Origin: Candidatus Phaeomarinobacter ectocarpi
GTDB taxonomy: Bacteria; Pseudomonadota; Alphaproteobacteria; CGMCC-115125
Direction of reading: 5' to 3'
Assembly: GCF_000689395.1 (NCBI RefSeq)
Contig: NZ_HG966617.1
Location: 2,478,221-2,542,220, forward strand
Length of the DNA: 64,000 bases
The translations under genes were made by a program, and so were the position numbers. Position 1 is the stretch's first letter; every line of letters begins with the position of its first letter. Below are positions 43,807-55,046 of this stretch, in pieces. The notes beneath the pieces were generated by a model. It was not told the DNA's origin and made no database searches. It saw only the letters and a list, made by a program, of their open reading frames with translations.

Positions 43807-46800
43807 ATGACAAAGACCCGTGAAGGTCAGTACCGTCCGGCAGGTATGCCCGCAGCAAGCGGCATGTATGACCCGCGCAACGAAAAAGACGCCTGCGGCA
43901 TCGGCTTCGTCGCCAACATCAAGAACAAGAAGACTCACAAGACCGTTCAGGACGGTCTGTCGATCCTCTGCAATCTTGAACACCGTGGCGCTGTAGGCGC
44001 TGACCCCAAGGCGGGCGACGGCGCAGGCATTCTCATTCAGATGCCGGATGCCTTCCTGCGTGCCGTCACCGCTGACCTTGGCTTCACGCTGCCCGCTGAG
44101 GGCGAATATGCGGTTGGCCAGTTCTTCATGCCCAAGGACGATGCCGACCGCGCCAACGTCATGGACCGCACGGAAAAAGTCGTCGCTGAAGAAGGCCAGG
44201 TTGTTCTTGGCTGGCGCGACGTGCCGGTCGACAACTCAGACCTCGGCTATTCGGTTCTGCCAACAGAGCCCTTTCACATGCAGCTGTTTATTCAGCGCGG
44301 ACCGGGCTGTGCTGATCAGGATGCATTTGAGCGCAAGCTCTTCGTCATCCGCAAAGAAATCTGGAACCGCATCTACGCCGAAGACGTCAAACTGGCTGGC
44401 GACACCTATGTCACCTCCATGTCCTCGCGCGTGCTCAACTACAAGGGCATGCTGCTGTCCGATCAGGTCGGCAAATACTATCTCGACCTCTCCGACGAAC
44501 GCATGGTGTCGGCGCTCGCCCTCGTTCACCAGCGTTTCTCCACCAACACCTTCCCCACTTGGAGCCTTGCGCAGCCATTCCGCATGATTTGCCACAATGG
44601 CGAAATCAACACGGTGCGCGGCAACGTCAACTGGATGGCGGCCCGCAAAGGTCCCATGCAGTCCGATGTCCTGGGTGATGACCTTGAAAAGATCTGGCCG
44701 GTCACCGTGGAAGGCCAATCTGACTCAGCGTCCTTCGACAACGCTCTCGAGCTCCTGGTGATGGGGGGCTACTCGCTGGCCCACGCCATGATGATGCTCA
44801 TTCCCGAAGCCTGGGCCGGCCATGAACTCATGGACCCCAAGCGTCGTGCGTTTTACGAGCACCACGCAGCCCTGATGGAACCATGGGACGGCCCCGCCGC
44901 CATGGCCTTCACTGATGGCCGTCAGATCGGCGCCACGCTGGACCGCAACGGCCTGCGCCCGGCTCGCTATTTCGTCACCGACGACGACAATGTGATCCTC
45001 GCCTCTGAAATGGGTGTCCTTCCGTACCCGGAAGACCGCATCGTTGAAAAATGGCGCCTGCAGCCCGGCAAGATGCTGCTGATCGACCTTGAAGAAGGCC
45101 GCATCATCTCTGACGAGGAGGTCAAGGAACAGATCTCTTCCATGGAGCCCTATCAGGAGTGGCTCGACAAGGCGCAGATCAGCGTCGAGGACCTTCCCGA
45201 CATGGGCGGCACACCGCCGCAGCCAAATGTGCCGCTGCTCAAGCGTCAGCAGGCCTTCGGCTACACCCAGGAAGACATCCGCACCCTGATGACCCCCATG
45301 GCCGCAACCGGCCAGGAAGCCATCGGCTCCATGGGCACCGACACGCCCATCGCGGTGCTGTCTGACAAGTCAAAGTCGCTGTTCAACTACTTCCAGCAGA
45401 ACTTTGCCCAGGTGACCAACCCGCCGATCGACCCGATCCGTGAAGAGCTGGTGATGAGCCTCGTCTCGCTCATCGGCCCGCGCCCGAACCTGCTCGACCT
45501 GCACAAGCAGGGTGAAATGCGTCGCCTTGAGGTGCGTCAGCCCATCCTGCGCAACGAGGATCTTGAAAAGATCCGTGCCATCGGCGACATCGCGGACAAT
45601 CACTTCCAGACCAAGACCCTGGACACGACCTTTGCTGCCGACCGCGGCGCCGAAGGCATGAAGCCTGCCCTGGACGCCCTGTGCGAACGTGCCCAGCGCG
45701 CCGTCAATGAAGGCTTCAACATCATCATCCTGTCAGACCGGCTGGTGAGCGAAGACCGCGTGGCGATCCCATCCCTGCTGGCCACATCAGCCGTGCATCA
45801 TCACCTGATCCGCAGCACCCTGCGCACGCGGGTGGGCCTGGTGGTTGAAACCGGCGAAGCCCGCGAAGTGCATCACTTCTGTGCGCTGGCTGGCTATGGC
45901 GCTGAAGCCATCAACCCGTACCTTGCCTTTGAAAGCATGATCGCCAACAAACATCAGCTTGGCGAGGATCTGGACGATGCCACCGTCAAGTCGCGCTTCA
46001 TCAAGGCCGTCAACAAGGGCATCCTCAAGGTCATGTCCAAGATGGGCATCTCCACCTACCAGTCTTATTGCGGGGCCCAGATTTTTGACGCGGTCGGCCT
46101 GTCGACCGAATTTGTCCGCGACTATTTCTACGGCACCTCCACCAACATCGAAGGCGTGGGTCTGACCGAGGTTGCCGAGGAAACCATCCAGCGGCATCTG
46201 CGTGCCTTCTCGTCTGACCCTGTGCTGAAAAATGCCCTGTCCGTCGGTGGCGAATACATGCAGCGCATCCGCGGCGAGGAACACGCCTGGACCGCATCGT
46301 CCGTTGCTGACCTGCAGCATGCCGTGCGCGGCAACAGCCAGGACAAGTACAACGACTTTGCCAAGGCCATGAACGACCAGTCCAGGCGGCTGCTGACCAT
46401 TCGCGGCCTGTTCCGCCTGAAGTCCGCCGAGGAACTGGGCCGCACGCCTGTCTCCATTGATGACGTGGAACCTGCCAAGGACATCGTCAAACGCTTTGCA
46501 ACCGGCGCCATGTCCTTTGGCTCCATCAGCCGCGAAGCGCACACGACGCTGGCCAAGGCCATGAACCGCATCGGCGGCAAGTCCAACACCGGTGAAGGCG
46601 GCGAAGAAGTGGACCGCTTTACACCCCTGCCCGATGGCGACAGCATGCGCTCTGCCATCAAGCAGGTGGCATCCGGCCGCTTTGGCGTCACCGCTGAGTA
46701 CCTCGCCAATGCGGACATGATCCAGATTAAAATGGCGCAGGGTGCCAAGCCCGGCGAAGGCGGACAGCTGCCCGGCCACAAAGTCGACGCGGTCATCGCC

Positions 46801-48486
46801 AAGGTGCGCTACTCGACCCCGGGCGTGGGCCTCATCTCCCCGCCCCCGCACCACGACATCTACTCGATCGAAGATTTGGCACAGCTGATCTACGACCTGA
46901 AGAACGTCAATCCGGATGCGGCCATTTCCGTGAAGCTCGTGTCTGAGGTCGGCGTCGGCACCGTTGCCGCCGGCGTCTCCAAGGCACGCGCCGACCACGT
47001 CACGATCTCGGGCTTTGAAGGCGGAACGGGCGCATCGCCCCTCACCTCCATCAAGCATGCAGGCTCCCCATGGGAGCTCGGCATCGCCGAAACCCACCAG
47101 ACGCTCGTGGCCAATGGCCTGCGTGGCCGTATTGCCGTGCAGGTGGATGGCGGCCTCAAGACAGGCCGCGACGTTGCCATCGGTGCCTTGCTGGGTGCTG
47201 ACGAATTCGGCTTCTCAACCGCACCGCTCATTGCGGCGGGCTGCATCATGATGCGCAAATGTCATCTCAACACCTGCCCCGTAGGTGTTGCGACCCAGGA
47301 CCCCGTGCTGCGCAAGCGCTTTGTGGGTCTGCCCGAGCACGTAGTGAACTACTTCTTCTATGTCGCTGAAGAATTGCGCGCCATCATGGCAGAGATGGGC
47401 TTCACCAAGCTCTCCGACATGACCGGTCTGATGGATGCCCTCGATCAGACAGAAGCTGTTGCCCACTGGAAGGCGGAAGGCCTGGACGTGTCCAAGCTGT
47501 TTGCCCGCCCTGACTATGTGGAAGGCGTGGCCATCCGCCATTCCGAAGTGCAGCAGCATCCGATCCATGACATTCTCGACCGCCGCCTCATTGAACAGGC
47601 CAAGCCTGCCATCGAGAACGGCACCCCGGTCACCATTGATACCTCCATCAACTCGATGGACCGCTCAGCGGGCGCGATGCTCTCAGGCCAGATCGCCAAG
47701 CATCACGGTCACAAGGGCCTGCCTGCAGACACAGTCTCCGTGAAGCTGACCGGCACCGCCGGACAGAGCTTCGGGGCATGGCTTGCCCATGGCGTGTCGT
47801 TTGAACTCGCCGGCGAAGCCAATGACTATGTGGGCAAGGGCTTGTCCGGTGGCCGCATCGTCATCTACCCGCATGAGACGGCCAAAATCGTGCCGGAGAA
47901 AAGCATCATTGTCGGCAACACGGTGCTCTATGGCGCCATCACCGGCGAATGCTATTTCCGCGGTGTCGCAGGCGAACGCTTCGCGGTGCGCAACTCCGGC
48001 GCCATCGCTGTTGTGGAAGGCACAGGCGACCATTGCTGTGAATACATGACCGGCGGCGTTGTGGTTGTGCTGGGTGAAACCGGCCGCAACTTTGCGGCCG
48101 GCATGTCCGGCGGCATTGCCTATGTGCTGGACGAAGCGGGCGACTTTGAACGTCGCTGTAACCTTTCCATGGTTGAGCTTGAACACATCACGGCTGAAGA
48201 CGACGCCATGGAGCGGCTGTCGCATCAGGGCGGCGACCTTGAAACCCACGGCCGTGTCGATGTGAATTCAGACATGACCCGCTTTGACGCCGAACGCCTG
48301 CGTCAGCTTGTTGAAAACCACGCCAACCACACGGGCTCCACCCGTGCCCGCAAGGTGCTCGACAACTGGGAAACCTATCTGCCCAAATTTGTGAAGGTGA
48401 TGCCGGTGGATTACCGCCGCGCGCTGGAAGAGATGCGGGCCTCCAACCAGAACAACGAGTCCGCGTTCAAGGCGGCCGGCGAATAA
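43807..48486 (+). CDS. gltB: Glutamate synthase (NADPH) large subunit
   Basis: A 1559-residue GltB, which hydrolyses glutamine and passes ammonia to 2-oxoglutarate to form glutamate. The N-terminal glutaminase domain has its nucleophile Cys at about residue 30 (DACGIGFVA), exposed after a short propeptide, and [31 protein letters not shown]. The central domain precedes the FMN synthase domain ([49 protein letters not shown]) and the 3Fe-4S motif [17 protein letters not shown]. The C-terminal GXGXG-type beta-helix domain has [25 protein letters not shown]. It forms an operon with gltD, 59 bases on. Confidence 0.97.
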   Translation: MTKTREGQYRPAGMPAASGMYDPRNEKDACGIGFVANIKNKKTHKTVQDGLSILCNLEHRGAVGADPKAGDGAGILIQMPDAFLRAVTADLGFTLPAEGEYAVGQFFMPKDDADRANVMDRTEKVVAEEGQVVLGWRDVPVDNSDLGYSVLPTEPFHMQLFIQRGPGCADQDAFERKLFVIRKEIWNRIYAEDVKLAGDTYVTSMSSRVLNYKGMLLSDQVGKYYLDLSDERMVSALALVHQRFSTNTFPTWSLAQPFRMICHNGEINTVRGNVNWMAARKGPMQSDVLGDDLEKIWPVTVEGQSDSASFDNALELLVMGGYSLAHAMMMLIPEAWAGHELMDPKRRAFYEHHAALMEPWDGPAAMAFTDGRQIGATLDRNGLRPARYFVTDDDNVILASEMGVLPYPEDRIVEKWRLQPGKMLLIDLEEGRIISDEEVKEQISSMEPYQEWLDKAQISVEDLPDMGGTPPQPNVPLLKRQQAFGYTQEDIRTLMTPMAATGQEAIGSMGTDTPIAVLSDKSKSLFNYFQQNFAQVTNPPIDPIREELVMSLVSLIGPRPNLLDLHKQGEMRRLEVRQPILRNEDLEKIRAIGDIADNHFQTKTLDTTFAADRGAEGMKPALDALCERAQRAVNEGFNIIILSDRLVSEDRVAIPSLLATSAVHHHLIRSTLRTRVGLVVETGEAREVHHFCALAGYGAEAINPYLAFESMIANKHQLGEDLDDATVKSRFIKAVNKGILKVMSKMGISTYQSYCGAQIFDAVGLSTEFVRDYFYGTSTNIEGVGLTEVAEETIQRHLRAFSSDPVLKNALSVGGEYMQRIRGEEHAWTASSVADLQHAVRGNSQDKYNDFAKAMNDQSRRLLTIRGLFRLKSAEELGRTPVSIDDVEPAKDIVKRFATGAMSFGSISREAHTTLAKAMNRIGGKSNTGEGGEEVDRFTPLPDGDSMRSAIKQVASGRFGVTAEYLANADMIQIKMAQGAKPGEGGQLPGHKVDAVIAKVRYSTPGVGLISPPPHHDIYSIEDLAQLIYDLKNVNPDAAISVKLVSEVGVGTVAAGVSKARADHVTISGFEGGTGASPLTSIKHAGSPWELGIAETHQTLVANGLRGRIAVQVDGGLKTGRDVAIGALLGADEFGFSTAPLIAAGCIMMRKCHLNTCPVGVATQDPVLRKRFVGLPEHVVNYFFYVAEELRAIMAEMGFTKLSDMTGLMDALDQTEAVAHWKAEGLDVSKLFARPDYVEGVAIRHSEVQQHPIHDILDRRLIEQAKPAIENGTPVTIDTSINSMDRSAGAMLSGQIAKHHGHKGLPADTVSVKLTGTAGQSFGAWLAHGVSFELAGEANDYVGKGLSGGRIVIYPHETAKIVPEKSIIVGNTVLYGAITGECYFRGVAGERFAVRNSGAIAVVEGTGDHCCEYMTGGVVVVLGETGRNFAAGMSGGIAYVLDEAGDFERRCNLSMVELEHITAEDDAMERLSHQGGDLETHGRVDVNSDMTRFDAERLRQLVENHANHTGSTRARKVLDNWETYLPKFVKVMPVDYRRALEEMRASNQNNESAFKAAGE

Positions 48487-48545
48487 TCCGCCACGCCTTT
48501 TGAACCGTGTCACGAAACGACTACAGACTGTGAAGGATAAGCCAG

Positions 48546-49973
48546 ATGGGAAAAATCACCGGCTTTCTTGAGATCGAACGTCAGGACCGCACCTCCGCAC
48601 CGGCATCAGACCGCGTGCGGCACTTCCGCGAGTTCGTCATCCCCATGTCCGAAGAGGGCGTCAAGAACCAGGCAGCCCGCTGCATGGATTGTGGCATCCC
48701 CTATTGCCACAACGGCTGCCCGGTCAATAACCAGATCCCGGACTGGAACGATCTCGTCTATTCCGAAGACTGGGAAGAGGCTGCCCGCAACCTCCACTCG
48801 ACAAACAACTTCCCGGAGATGACAGGCCGCATCTGCCCCGCTCCCTGCGAGGCAGCCTGCACGCTCAACCTCATCGACGAGCCGGTGACCATCAAGTCAA
48901 TTGAATGCGCGATTGCTGACCGGGCAGCCGAAGAAGGCTGGATCCAGCCGCAGATACCTGCCGTCAAAACAGGCAAGACCGTGGCTGTTGTCGGTGCAGG
49001 TCCTGCCGGCATGGCCTGCGCGCAGCAGCTTGCCCGTGCGGGTCATGACGTGACGCTGTTTGAAAAGAACAGCAAGGCCGGTGGCCTGATGCGCTATGGC
49101 ATCCCCGACTTCAAGATGGAAAAGCACGTCATCGACCGCCGCATTGAGCAGATGGCCGCGGAAGGCGTCACCCTCAAGACCGGCGTCCACATCGGTGTCG
49201 ATATCTCAGCCGAAGACCTGATGAAGGACTTTGATGCGGTTGTCATGTCCGGTGGCGCTGAAAAACCCCGCGACCTGCCAATCGAAGGCCGCGACCTTGA
49301 TGGCGTGCACTTCGCCATGGATTTTCTGCCGCAGCAGAACCGTCGCAATGGTGACGAGCACCTCGGCAACGTCGCGCCCATCCTGGCAGGCGGCAAGCGC
49401 GTGGTCGTGATCGGCGGCGGCGATACCGGCTCTGACTGCATCGGCACATCCTTCCGTCAGGGTGCCGTGTCGGTCACTCAGCTGGAAATCATGCCGCAGC
49501 CGCCGGAAAAAGAAGACAAGCTGATGACGTGGCCCAACTGGCCGCTCAAGTTCCGCACGTCTTCCAGCCAGGCCGAAGGCGCAGACCGCGACTTTGCTGT
49601 CATGACCGCCAAATTCAACGGCGAGGACGGCCAGGTGAAATCACTCACCTGCGTCCGGGTCGATGACAAGATGCAGAAGATCGAAGGCAGCGAGTTCGAC
49701 ATCAAGGCAGACCTCGTGCTCCTGGCCATGGGCTTCGTCAGCCCGGTCCACGAAGGCATGATCGAAAGCCTCAGCCCCGAGATGGACCCCCGCGGCAACG
49801 TCAAAGCCGAAACAGAGGGCGAAGGCAGCTACAAGACATCCATCGACAAGCTCTATGCCTGTGGCGACATGCGCCGCGGCCAGTCCCTCGTCGTCTGGGC
49901 CATCCGCGAGGGTCGCCAGTGCGCCCACACGGTGGACAAAGACCTCATGGGGTCAACCACACTGCCTCGGTAA
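48546..49973 (+). CDS. gltD: Glutamate synthase small subunit
   Basis: A 475-residue FAD and NADPH-binding subunit that feeds electrons to GltB. The N-terminal Cys clusters [26 protein letters not shown] and [13 protein letters not shown] bind two 4Fe-4S clusters; [27 protein letters not shown] is the FAD Rossmann motif and [14 protein letters not shown] the NADPH site. It ends with the conserved [22 protein letters not shown] strong terminator follows. Confidence 0.97.
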   Translation: MGKITGFLEIERQDRTSAPASDRVRHFREFVIPMSEEGVKNQAARCMDCGIPYCHNGCPVNNQIPDWNDLVYSEDWEEAARNLHSTNNFPEMTGRICPAPCEAACTLNLIDEPVTIKSIECAIADRAAEEGWIQPQIPAVKTGKTVAVVGAGPAGMACAQQLARAGHDVTLFEKNSKAGGLMRYGIPDFKMEKHVIDRRIEQMAAEGVTLKTGVHIGVDISAEDLMKDFDAVVMSGGAEKPRDLPIEGRDLDGVHFAMDFLPQQNRRNGDEHLGNVAPILAGGKRVVVIGGGDTGSDCIGTSFRQGAVSVTQLEIMPQPPEKEDKLMTWPNWPLKFRTSSSQAEGADRDFAVMTAKFNGEDGQVKSLTCVRVDDKMQKIEGSEFDIKADLVLLAMGFVSPVHEGMIESLSPEMDPRGNVKAETEGEGSYKTSIDKLYACGDMRRGQSLVVWAIREGRQCAHTVDKDLMGSTTLPR

Positions 49974-49995
49974 CACGACAGACAATCAAGAATGC

Positions 49996-50026
49996 AAAAG
50001 CCCTCCAGTTCAACTGGAGGGCTTTT
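49996..50026 (+). terminator. Intrinsic terminator of gltBD
   Basis: AAAAGCCCTCCAG (49996-50008) and CTGGAGGGCTTTT (50014-50026) form a perfect 13-bp stem with a five-base loop, followed by CTTTTG. It lies 23 bases after the gltD stop. Confidence 0.93.
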
Positions 50027-50059
50027 CTTTTGCACAAACACACGCACCGCCACCCGCGT

Positions 50060-50193
50060 CCCCGGACTTGATCCGGGGCCTACTCGCATTTCAACTTGTG
50101 AGGGTTTGACAGACTAGCTGTGACGGTCCCCACATTGACTTCACGCACTGCGGTTTCGCTGATCTAAGAGTGGACCCCGGATCAAGTCCGGGG
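50060..50193. repeat. Pair of inverted alphaproteobacterial palindromic repeats
   Basis: CCCCGGACTTGATCCGGGG (50060-50078) and its inverse CCCCGGATCAAGTCCGGGG (50175-50193) flank a 96-base spacer with no gene. Each copy is itself nearly palindromic. I know this sequence as a common short intergenic repeat in alphaproteobacterial genomes. The pair could fold into one large stem. Confidence 0.75.
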
Positions 50194-50215
50194 AAACGGA
50201 CGGCGGTTTGGGTGC

Positions 50216-50614
50216 TTACTCAGCAACACCGCCACGCAGATCCTCCGGCGGCTCTGTCTGTTTCAGGCCTGCCACGAACGCATCAAAGTCTTCCCACGTT
50301 GCATCATGCAGCGCCGTCACACTGTCATCCATGAGCGTGAACAGCTCCGTCATGCCGTTCTTTTCCATTTGCTCGTGCCAGGCTTCGCTCACGGCAATCA
50401 CCGTGTCTTCCACCGGACCAATCGGCAGACCGCGCACATAGTTCACCAGCGACGTGGAGTGAAACAGCGCCAGAATGAACATGCCAAACAGCATGGAATA
50501 AAGCGCGCGCTTGAACGTGCGCGTGGTTTCCTGCTCCGCGTTGAGGGAGGCCTTGGGCTTCATTTCAAAGCCGGGCTCATAAGCGTCGGCTTCTGGATCG
50601 ATATGTTCCATCAT
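50216..50614 (-). CDS. Small membrane-anchored protein of the O-acetylation operon
   Basis: A 132-residue protein with one predicted helix (ALYSMLFGMFILALFHSTSLVNYV) after a polar, acidic N-terminus, and a C-terminal soluble part (AWHEQMEKNGMTELFTLMDDSVTALHDATWEDFDAFVAGL) of helical character. I do not recognise a family. It is the last gene of the operon, 15 bases after the MBOAT stop, so it probably assists O-acetylation. A second ATG three bases later is possible. Confidence 0.7.
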   Translation of the reverse strand: MMEHIDPEADAYEPGFEMKPKASLNAEQETTRTFKRALYSMLFGMFILALFHSTSLVNYVRGLPIGPVEDTVIAVSEAWHEQMEKNGMTELFTLMDDSVTALHDATWEDFDAFVAGLKQTEPPEDLRGGVAE

Positions 50615-50629
50615 TTTCGAACGCCCTCC

Positions 50630-52105
50630 CTAGAACTGGAAATAGATGAATGGGGCAACGCCTTCAGGCGCCATGGCCTCAATGGCAAGGATGCCAAATC
50701 CAAGCATCAAACCCAAGACCGGCCAAGGGGCCCGCTGCAACAAACGTCCAGCCCCGTTCGCCCAGTTGGACGGCAGGAACTGGCCGGCAAGCGACAGCCC
50801 AACAAGCCCAACGATAAACGGCGTTGCAAACTGCGCAGGCTGCGACCAGTCAAAGATACCAATCACATAATCCCACGCGCCGGAGAATGTGGGCGCCCGG
50901 AAGAAAATCCAGGCAAAGCAGACAAGGTGGAATGTCAGGATGATGCCCAGCACCGTAGCAAACGAGCTTTGAATGCTGCGTCCAAGCCCCAGGAAGAAAG
51001 CAACCGCGCCGCCGCCATAACCGTTGGTGTCTTTGTTCAGCTCTTCCCACCGCTTGGTCAGTGCCCGCTCGACACCCAGCATGGCGCCGTGGAAGGCACC
51101 CCAGAACACGAACGTCCACGCCGCCCCGTGCCAGATGCCCCCAAGGAACATGGTCAGGAACAGATTGCGGTACGTCTTGAAGGTGGAGCCGCGACTGCCG
51201 CCCAGCGGGATGTAGAGATAGTCCCGCAGCCAGGTAGACAGCGAGATATGCCACCGCCGCCAGAACTCCTGCAGGGAGGACGAGCGATACGGATGGTCAA
51301 AGTTGCGCGGAAAGCGATAGCCAAGCAGCGCCGCCACACCAATGGCAATGTCTGAATAGGCCGAGAAGTCGCAATAGATCTGCACCGCATAGGCATAAAC
51401 ACCCAGCAACAGATCACCGCCGCCAAAGGCTGTGGGATCAAAGAATACATGATCGACCACTTCCGTCGCCAGATAATTGGCGATCACCATCTTCTTGAAC
51501 AGGCCCACAAGAATGAGCACCACCGCCAGCGAGGCCATCCGGCGGCTCACATGGGGTTTGCGCTCAAGCTGCGGCAGGAAATGCGCCGCTCGCACAATCG
51601 GCCCGGCCACAAGCTGCGGAAAGAACGAGATGTAGAGGAAGATATCCAGCAGAGATCGCGACGCGTCCACATGGCGGCGATACACATCCACCAGGTACGA
51701 GATGCCCTGAAACGTGAAGAACGAGATGCCGACCGGCAGGATCACTTCCAGGAACGGCAGATCCCGCTCGATGCCCCAGGCCGTGAGAAGGTCAGCCAGT
51801 GAATCGAGGAAGAAGCCGTAATATTTGAAAAAGCCCAGCACCGCGAGGTTGAGCGCGATGGCAATGCCCAGCACCCATTTGCGCGTCGCGCCGTCATTCA
51901 GTCCACCGATAACCCGCCCCGCCGCATAGTTCAGCAGCGACGAGCCCGCAAGCAGCAGCGTGAAGCGCCAGTCCCAGTAGCCGTAAAAGAAGTAGGAAGC
52001 GAAGACGAGAACCAGCTTGCGCGCGTCCATGTCCCGTCGCAGTTCCCATGCAACAAGGAACACGATGACGAAGAACAGAGCAAAATCCAGTGTTGGAAAC
52101 AGCAT
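50630..52105 (-). CDS. MBOAT-family membrane O-acyltransferase (AlgI/PatA-like)
   Basis: A 491-residue multi-helix inner-membrane enzyme that passes acetyl groups across the membrane for acetylation of a polysaccharide or peptidoglycan. The start MLFPTLDFALFFVIVFLVAWEL is the AlgI-type beginning; FLEVILPVGISFFTFQGISYLVDVYRR, FPQLVAGPIVRA and YCDFSAYSDIAIGVAALLGY are family motifs, and MFLGGIWHGAAWTFVFWGAFHG contains the catalytic His. Two SGNH hydrolase-fold proteins are encoded just upstream, the usual partners that attach the acetyl group outside. Confidence 0.93.
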   Translation of the reverse strand: MLFPTLDFALFFVIVFLVAWELRRDMDARKLVLVFASYFFYGYWDWRFTLLLAGSSLLNYAAGRVIGGLNDGATRKWVLGIAIALNLAVLGFFKYYGFFLDSLADLLTAWGIERDLPFLEVILPVGISFFTFQGISYLVDVYRRHVDASRSLLDIFLYISFFPQLVAGPIVRAAHFLPQLERKPHVSRRMASLAVVLILVGLFKKMVIANYLATEVVDHVFFDPTAFGGGDLLLGVYAYAVQIYCDFSAYSDIAIGVAALLGYRFPRNFDHPYRSSSLQEFWRRWHISLSTWLRDYLYIPLGGSRGSTFKTYRNLFLTMFLGGIWHGAAWTFVFWGAFHGAMLGVERALTKRWEELNKDTNGYGGGAVAFFLGLGRSIQSSFATVLGIILTFHLVCFAWIFFRAPTFSGAWDYVIGIFDWSQPAQFATPFIVGLVGLSLAGQFLPSNWANGAGRLLQRAPWPVLGLMLGFGILAIEAMAPEGVAPFIYFQF

Positions 52106-52166
52106 GCCCGAGCGCGTCTCATTTGGGACAATGGCCCATGGAACGGGTCAAACCGCGCCACAAATC

Positions 52167-53522
52167 TTAATCCCTGGTTACCCCTGAGCCCGACTTGTCC
52201 CGATCTGGAACAGGTTGACCCTCCCTATCTCCCTGCCTTGCCACAAACGCGCCATTCATCGCCTCAAACAGGGCACTGGCGGATGCCTTGTAGCCATCGC
52301 CGGTGAGATGCACATGATCAGGCCGCGCCAGTTGGGGGTCTTCCGCCAGGCGCCATTGATGGACAGCGCACGCACCGCCCATCGCCGCGCGCCAATCCCA
52401 ATGGGCAGCCCCCATCTCAAGCGCCAAGCGTTTTTGCAATGCGAGCACGGCGGACAGCTGTGGCGCATCATGCCAGCGCAACAACGTCTCGCTCTCTTCG
52501 GCAATCAGGTCCACATATTGCTGCCGTTCTGCCTCATTGAGCGGCGCACAGCTCCACTCATGGGGCTCGCGGGCATCTGTATCTGCATAATGCGGCAACC
52601 GCGTCCCGTCCGGGCCGCCGGTCAGCAAGATCGAGGCATCGGGCGCAAACCGCTTCAAGCGCACCAGCTGTGCCCGCAAGACGGCTTCGTAGTCCCCAAG
52701 GTCCAGCTTGTCATCAAATCCTTCATTGGTGCCGTAGCCGACAATGATCAGATCAGGGTCGAGCCGGCCAAGCTCCATGCGCAGCAGATCATCATCCCAC
52801 CGCGCCATGATTTCTGCTGTTGCCCCCGGCCAGCCGGAATTGGACAGCACCGCCCCGCCCACATCCGCTTCAAGCACCAGGGAGAACAACGCCACCGGTC
52901 CATCACCGGCCGCAGCAATACGAACAATCTGCGTGCCCTTGCGCACCGGCAGCGCCGCAAACGCAAATCCTTGCTCGCCCGACGTCGGCACCGCATGGAT
53001 CCTGCTGTCCACATGCACCTGCAACACACCACCCTCGGGCTGGCGCTGATAGCCGATCAGCAACCGCTCAACGGGTGTTTCAAACCCTGAAAGCGCAATC
53101 CACGGGCTGGTGCCTGCCTCCGCCGCCACCCGCGCATTCATCACGCCGAAAGGCCCCGGGGCCTCCTCGTTGCGGGCCCGCACCACGTCCCATCCATCGG
53201 ACATGTCAATCTCGACACCGCGCGCCGTGTAGAAGGGATAGACATTGCCCGCCGGCAGCATGCCGCGAGAGCCAGCCTTGTCCCTGGCAGCGAACAACGT
53301 CCGCAGGTCACCGGAAAACGTGTCGCGGGCAATGTGGCTGTCGCCGATATGCAGAATGCGCACATCGGAACCGGACGCCTGTGCGTCAAAAAAAGCTGCC
53401 AGGCCCGCCGGATTGGAAATCGGGACAAAAGTCGTCTGCGGCGCGCCCGCGCCCATCAGCCCCAAAGAGACTGACGCAAACGCAGCAGCCGCAGCCGCCC
53501 GTCGCAAGGACAAGAAAATCAT
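52167..53522 (-). CDS. SGNH-fold hydrolase/acetyltransferase-like exported protein
   Basis: A 451-residue protein with an N-terminal signal or anchor (LRRAAAAAAFASVSLGLMGAGA). RILHIGDSHIARDTFSGDLR is the block I motif with a GDSH rather than GDSL, the YGTNEGFDD block carries the Asn, and the C-terminal DHVHLTGDGYKASASAL holds the catalytic Asp/His pair. It probably acts in the periplasm to transfer or remove acetyl groups. It is adjacent to the other SGNH gene (TAA directly followed by ATG) and upstream of the MBOAT gene. Confidence 0.85.
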   Translation of the reverse strand: MIFLSLRRAAAAAAFASVSLGLMGAGAPQTTFVPISNPAGLAAFFDAQASGSDVRILHIGDSHIARDTFSGDLRTLFAARDKAGSRGMLPAGNVYPFYTARGVEIDMSDGWDVVRARNEEAPGPFGVMNARVAAEAGTSPWIALSGFETPVERLLIGYQRQPEGGVLQVHVDSRIHAVPTSGEQGFAFAALPVRKGTQIVRIAAAGDGPVALFSLVLEADVGGAVLSNSGWPGATAEIMARWDDDLLRMELGRLDPDLIIVGYGTNEGFDDKLDLGDYEAVLRAQLVRLKRFAPDASILLTGGPDGTRLPHYADTDAREPHEWSCAPLNEAERQQYVDLIAEESETLLRWHDAPQLSAVLALQKRLALEMGAAHWDWRAAMGGACAVHQWRLAEDPQLARPDHVHLTGDGYKASASALFEAMNGAFVARQGDREGQPVPDRDKSGSGVTRD

Positions 53523-54758
53523 TTACTCAGCCGGTTGGCGCAGATCATCCGCCCGGCCGGGCTTTGGCTCAGGAAGCACAAATCCGCGCAGATCAGACAG
53601 CGCCCCGGCAATGGTGGAGGCCACTTCTGATACGCCCGCCCGTTCGGAGCGCTGCGGCGTGCCCGAGACAGCACTTTGATCCCCCGGCGCATCAGGCGCA
53701 TCTGGTTGATCAACACTTGGCGCGACAGGCTGGTCCGGTGCTAAGGGGGCCGTTGCCACGGGGGCCTTGATAGTGGCGCCGGTAATGGGATCAATGAGCG
53801 GCGAGACCGCCACTGGTTCAACCGGCAGCTCGACGACCGGCACGACTTCTTCCATCCGGGCGGCTTCTTCCATGGCTGCGGTCACAAAGCCTGCCATCTT
53901 GACGTAGCCACGCATGGTGAAGTGAATGCCGTCATTGGTCCGCATCAACCGCTTGCGGCCTTTGTCATCAAGGCCGTATGCGGAGTATTTGCCATTGCTG
54001 CCCAGTGTGCGCTGCCATGTGGGCACATAGGTAATGCCATTGGCCACAGCACGCTCCTCGAACAGCGTATTGAAATACTTCATGTCGCGGCCAAAGCGCG
54101 GGCTGCGCATGGCCGGCAATTCGACCCAGTAGACCTCCGCCCCCTCATCCTTGAGGACCTGCGTCATGTCATCAATGCGTGCTTTGTAAATCGCTTCCCA
54201 GCCCTGCGAGCGCAGGGCATGGCGACCGCCTTCAACAATCGTCTGCCGATCATTGGTGCCGATCATCACAACCGCAACATCGACGCGATGCTTGGCAACG
54301 ATCTGCCGAACCGCCTTCGACCAGTTGTAAAAGTCCTTGCGCACCAGCCCGGTCGAAACGCGGGAATGTTTGGTGACCTTGTAGCCGTCGGCCTTGGGCA
54401 ATTTGCGATAGAGCCCGGCCCAGATGCCGTCGCCCAGGGAATCCCCAAAAACATGCACATTGAGCGGACCCGTCCGCTTTTCAGGCACAAAGTCTGGAAT
54501 GGGCGCCATTTCAACCGCTTCAGGCGTCCCCTGCTCGTGGAGAGCAGGCTCCTGGAGAGCTGGGTCTGCAAGAGGCGGCGGCAGCGTCTCGACCAACGAA
54601 GTAGTCGAAGATGTGATAGAGGGCAGATTGGCGGATTGCACGGGCTCAATGGCCTGTGCCAGCGCAGCGCTGCCAAAGCCCAAAGCATGGCCCAAGGCGA
54701 GGCCCGCAACGACAACCGTCCCAATCACAGCTCTACGCAACACGCTTAACCCTACCAT
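53523..54758 (-). CDS. SGNH/GDSL-family protein, DUF459 type
   Basis: A 411-residue protein with one N-terminal membrane segment (SVLRRAVIGTVVVAGLALGHALG). The DUF459 pattern is visible: VHVFGDSLGDGIWAGLYRKLPK, the block with VVMIGTNDRQTI, VYWVELPAMRS, and the C-terminal NDGIHFTMRGYVKMA with catalytic Asp and His. Long Pro/Ala/Ser-rich tails lie before and after. ATG 54758 is chosen because the reading from 54866 adds residues ahead of the membrane segment. It is the first gene of the four-gene O-acetylation operon. Confidence 0.85.
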   Translation of the reverse strand: MVGLSVLRRAVIGTVVVAGLALGHALGFGSAALAQAIEPVQSANLPSITSSTTSLVETLPPPLADPALQEPALHEQGTPEAVEMAPIPDFVPEKRTGPLNVHVFGDSLGDGIWAGLYRKLPKADGYKVTKHSRVSTGLVRKDFYNWSKAVRQIVAKHRVDVAVVMIGTNDRQTIVEGGRHALRSQGWEAIYKARIDDMTQVLKDEGAEVYWVELPAMRSPRFGRDMKYFNTLFEERAVANGITYVPTWQRTLGSNGKYSAYGLDDKGRKRLMRTNDGIHFTMRGYVKMAGFVTAAMEEAARMEEVVPVVELPVEPVAVSPLIDPITGATIKAPVATAPLAPDQPVAPSVDQPDAPDAPGDQSAVSGTPQRSERAGVSEVASTIAGALSDLRGFVLPEPKPGRADDLRQPAE

Positions 54759-55046
54759 GTGCCAAATTGGCTCAATGCGGCTCACACTTGCCCCCACAAG
54801 ATTGTCCCCCACGCGTGGCTCAATCGTGCCCGAGATGGGCGGATGAGTCACCCCGCTTGGTTCCAATCTCCCAAAATGACGTCATACGGCGCGGGCTGGA
54901 TACGCGGTTTCCCGTCAGGGTGTGCCACCAGCACAACATTTTAGGCTGTCCGGCAAGCACTCTCGCGACCCGCCCCGCATGACGCCCTGATGACATCCAA
55001 GCAATTTGCGCGCCCCGCGAGAATGAGATGCCTCAATTGGGTGCCG
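54759..55046. other. 288-base gap upstream of the O-acetylation operon
   Basis: It separates the adaptor gene (ending 55047 on the minus strand) from the DUF459 gene start. No gene, hairpin with a U-run, or recognised operator was found; it must hold the promoter of the O-acetylation operon. Confidence 0.4.

Noticed and set aside
45787-47097. 436-residue minus-strand open frame
   Set aside because: It is the antisense shadow of gltB; it shows GHR/DGA-rich composition and no motif.
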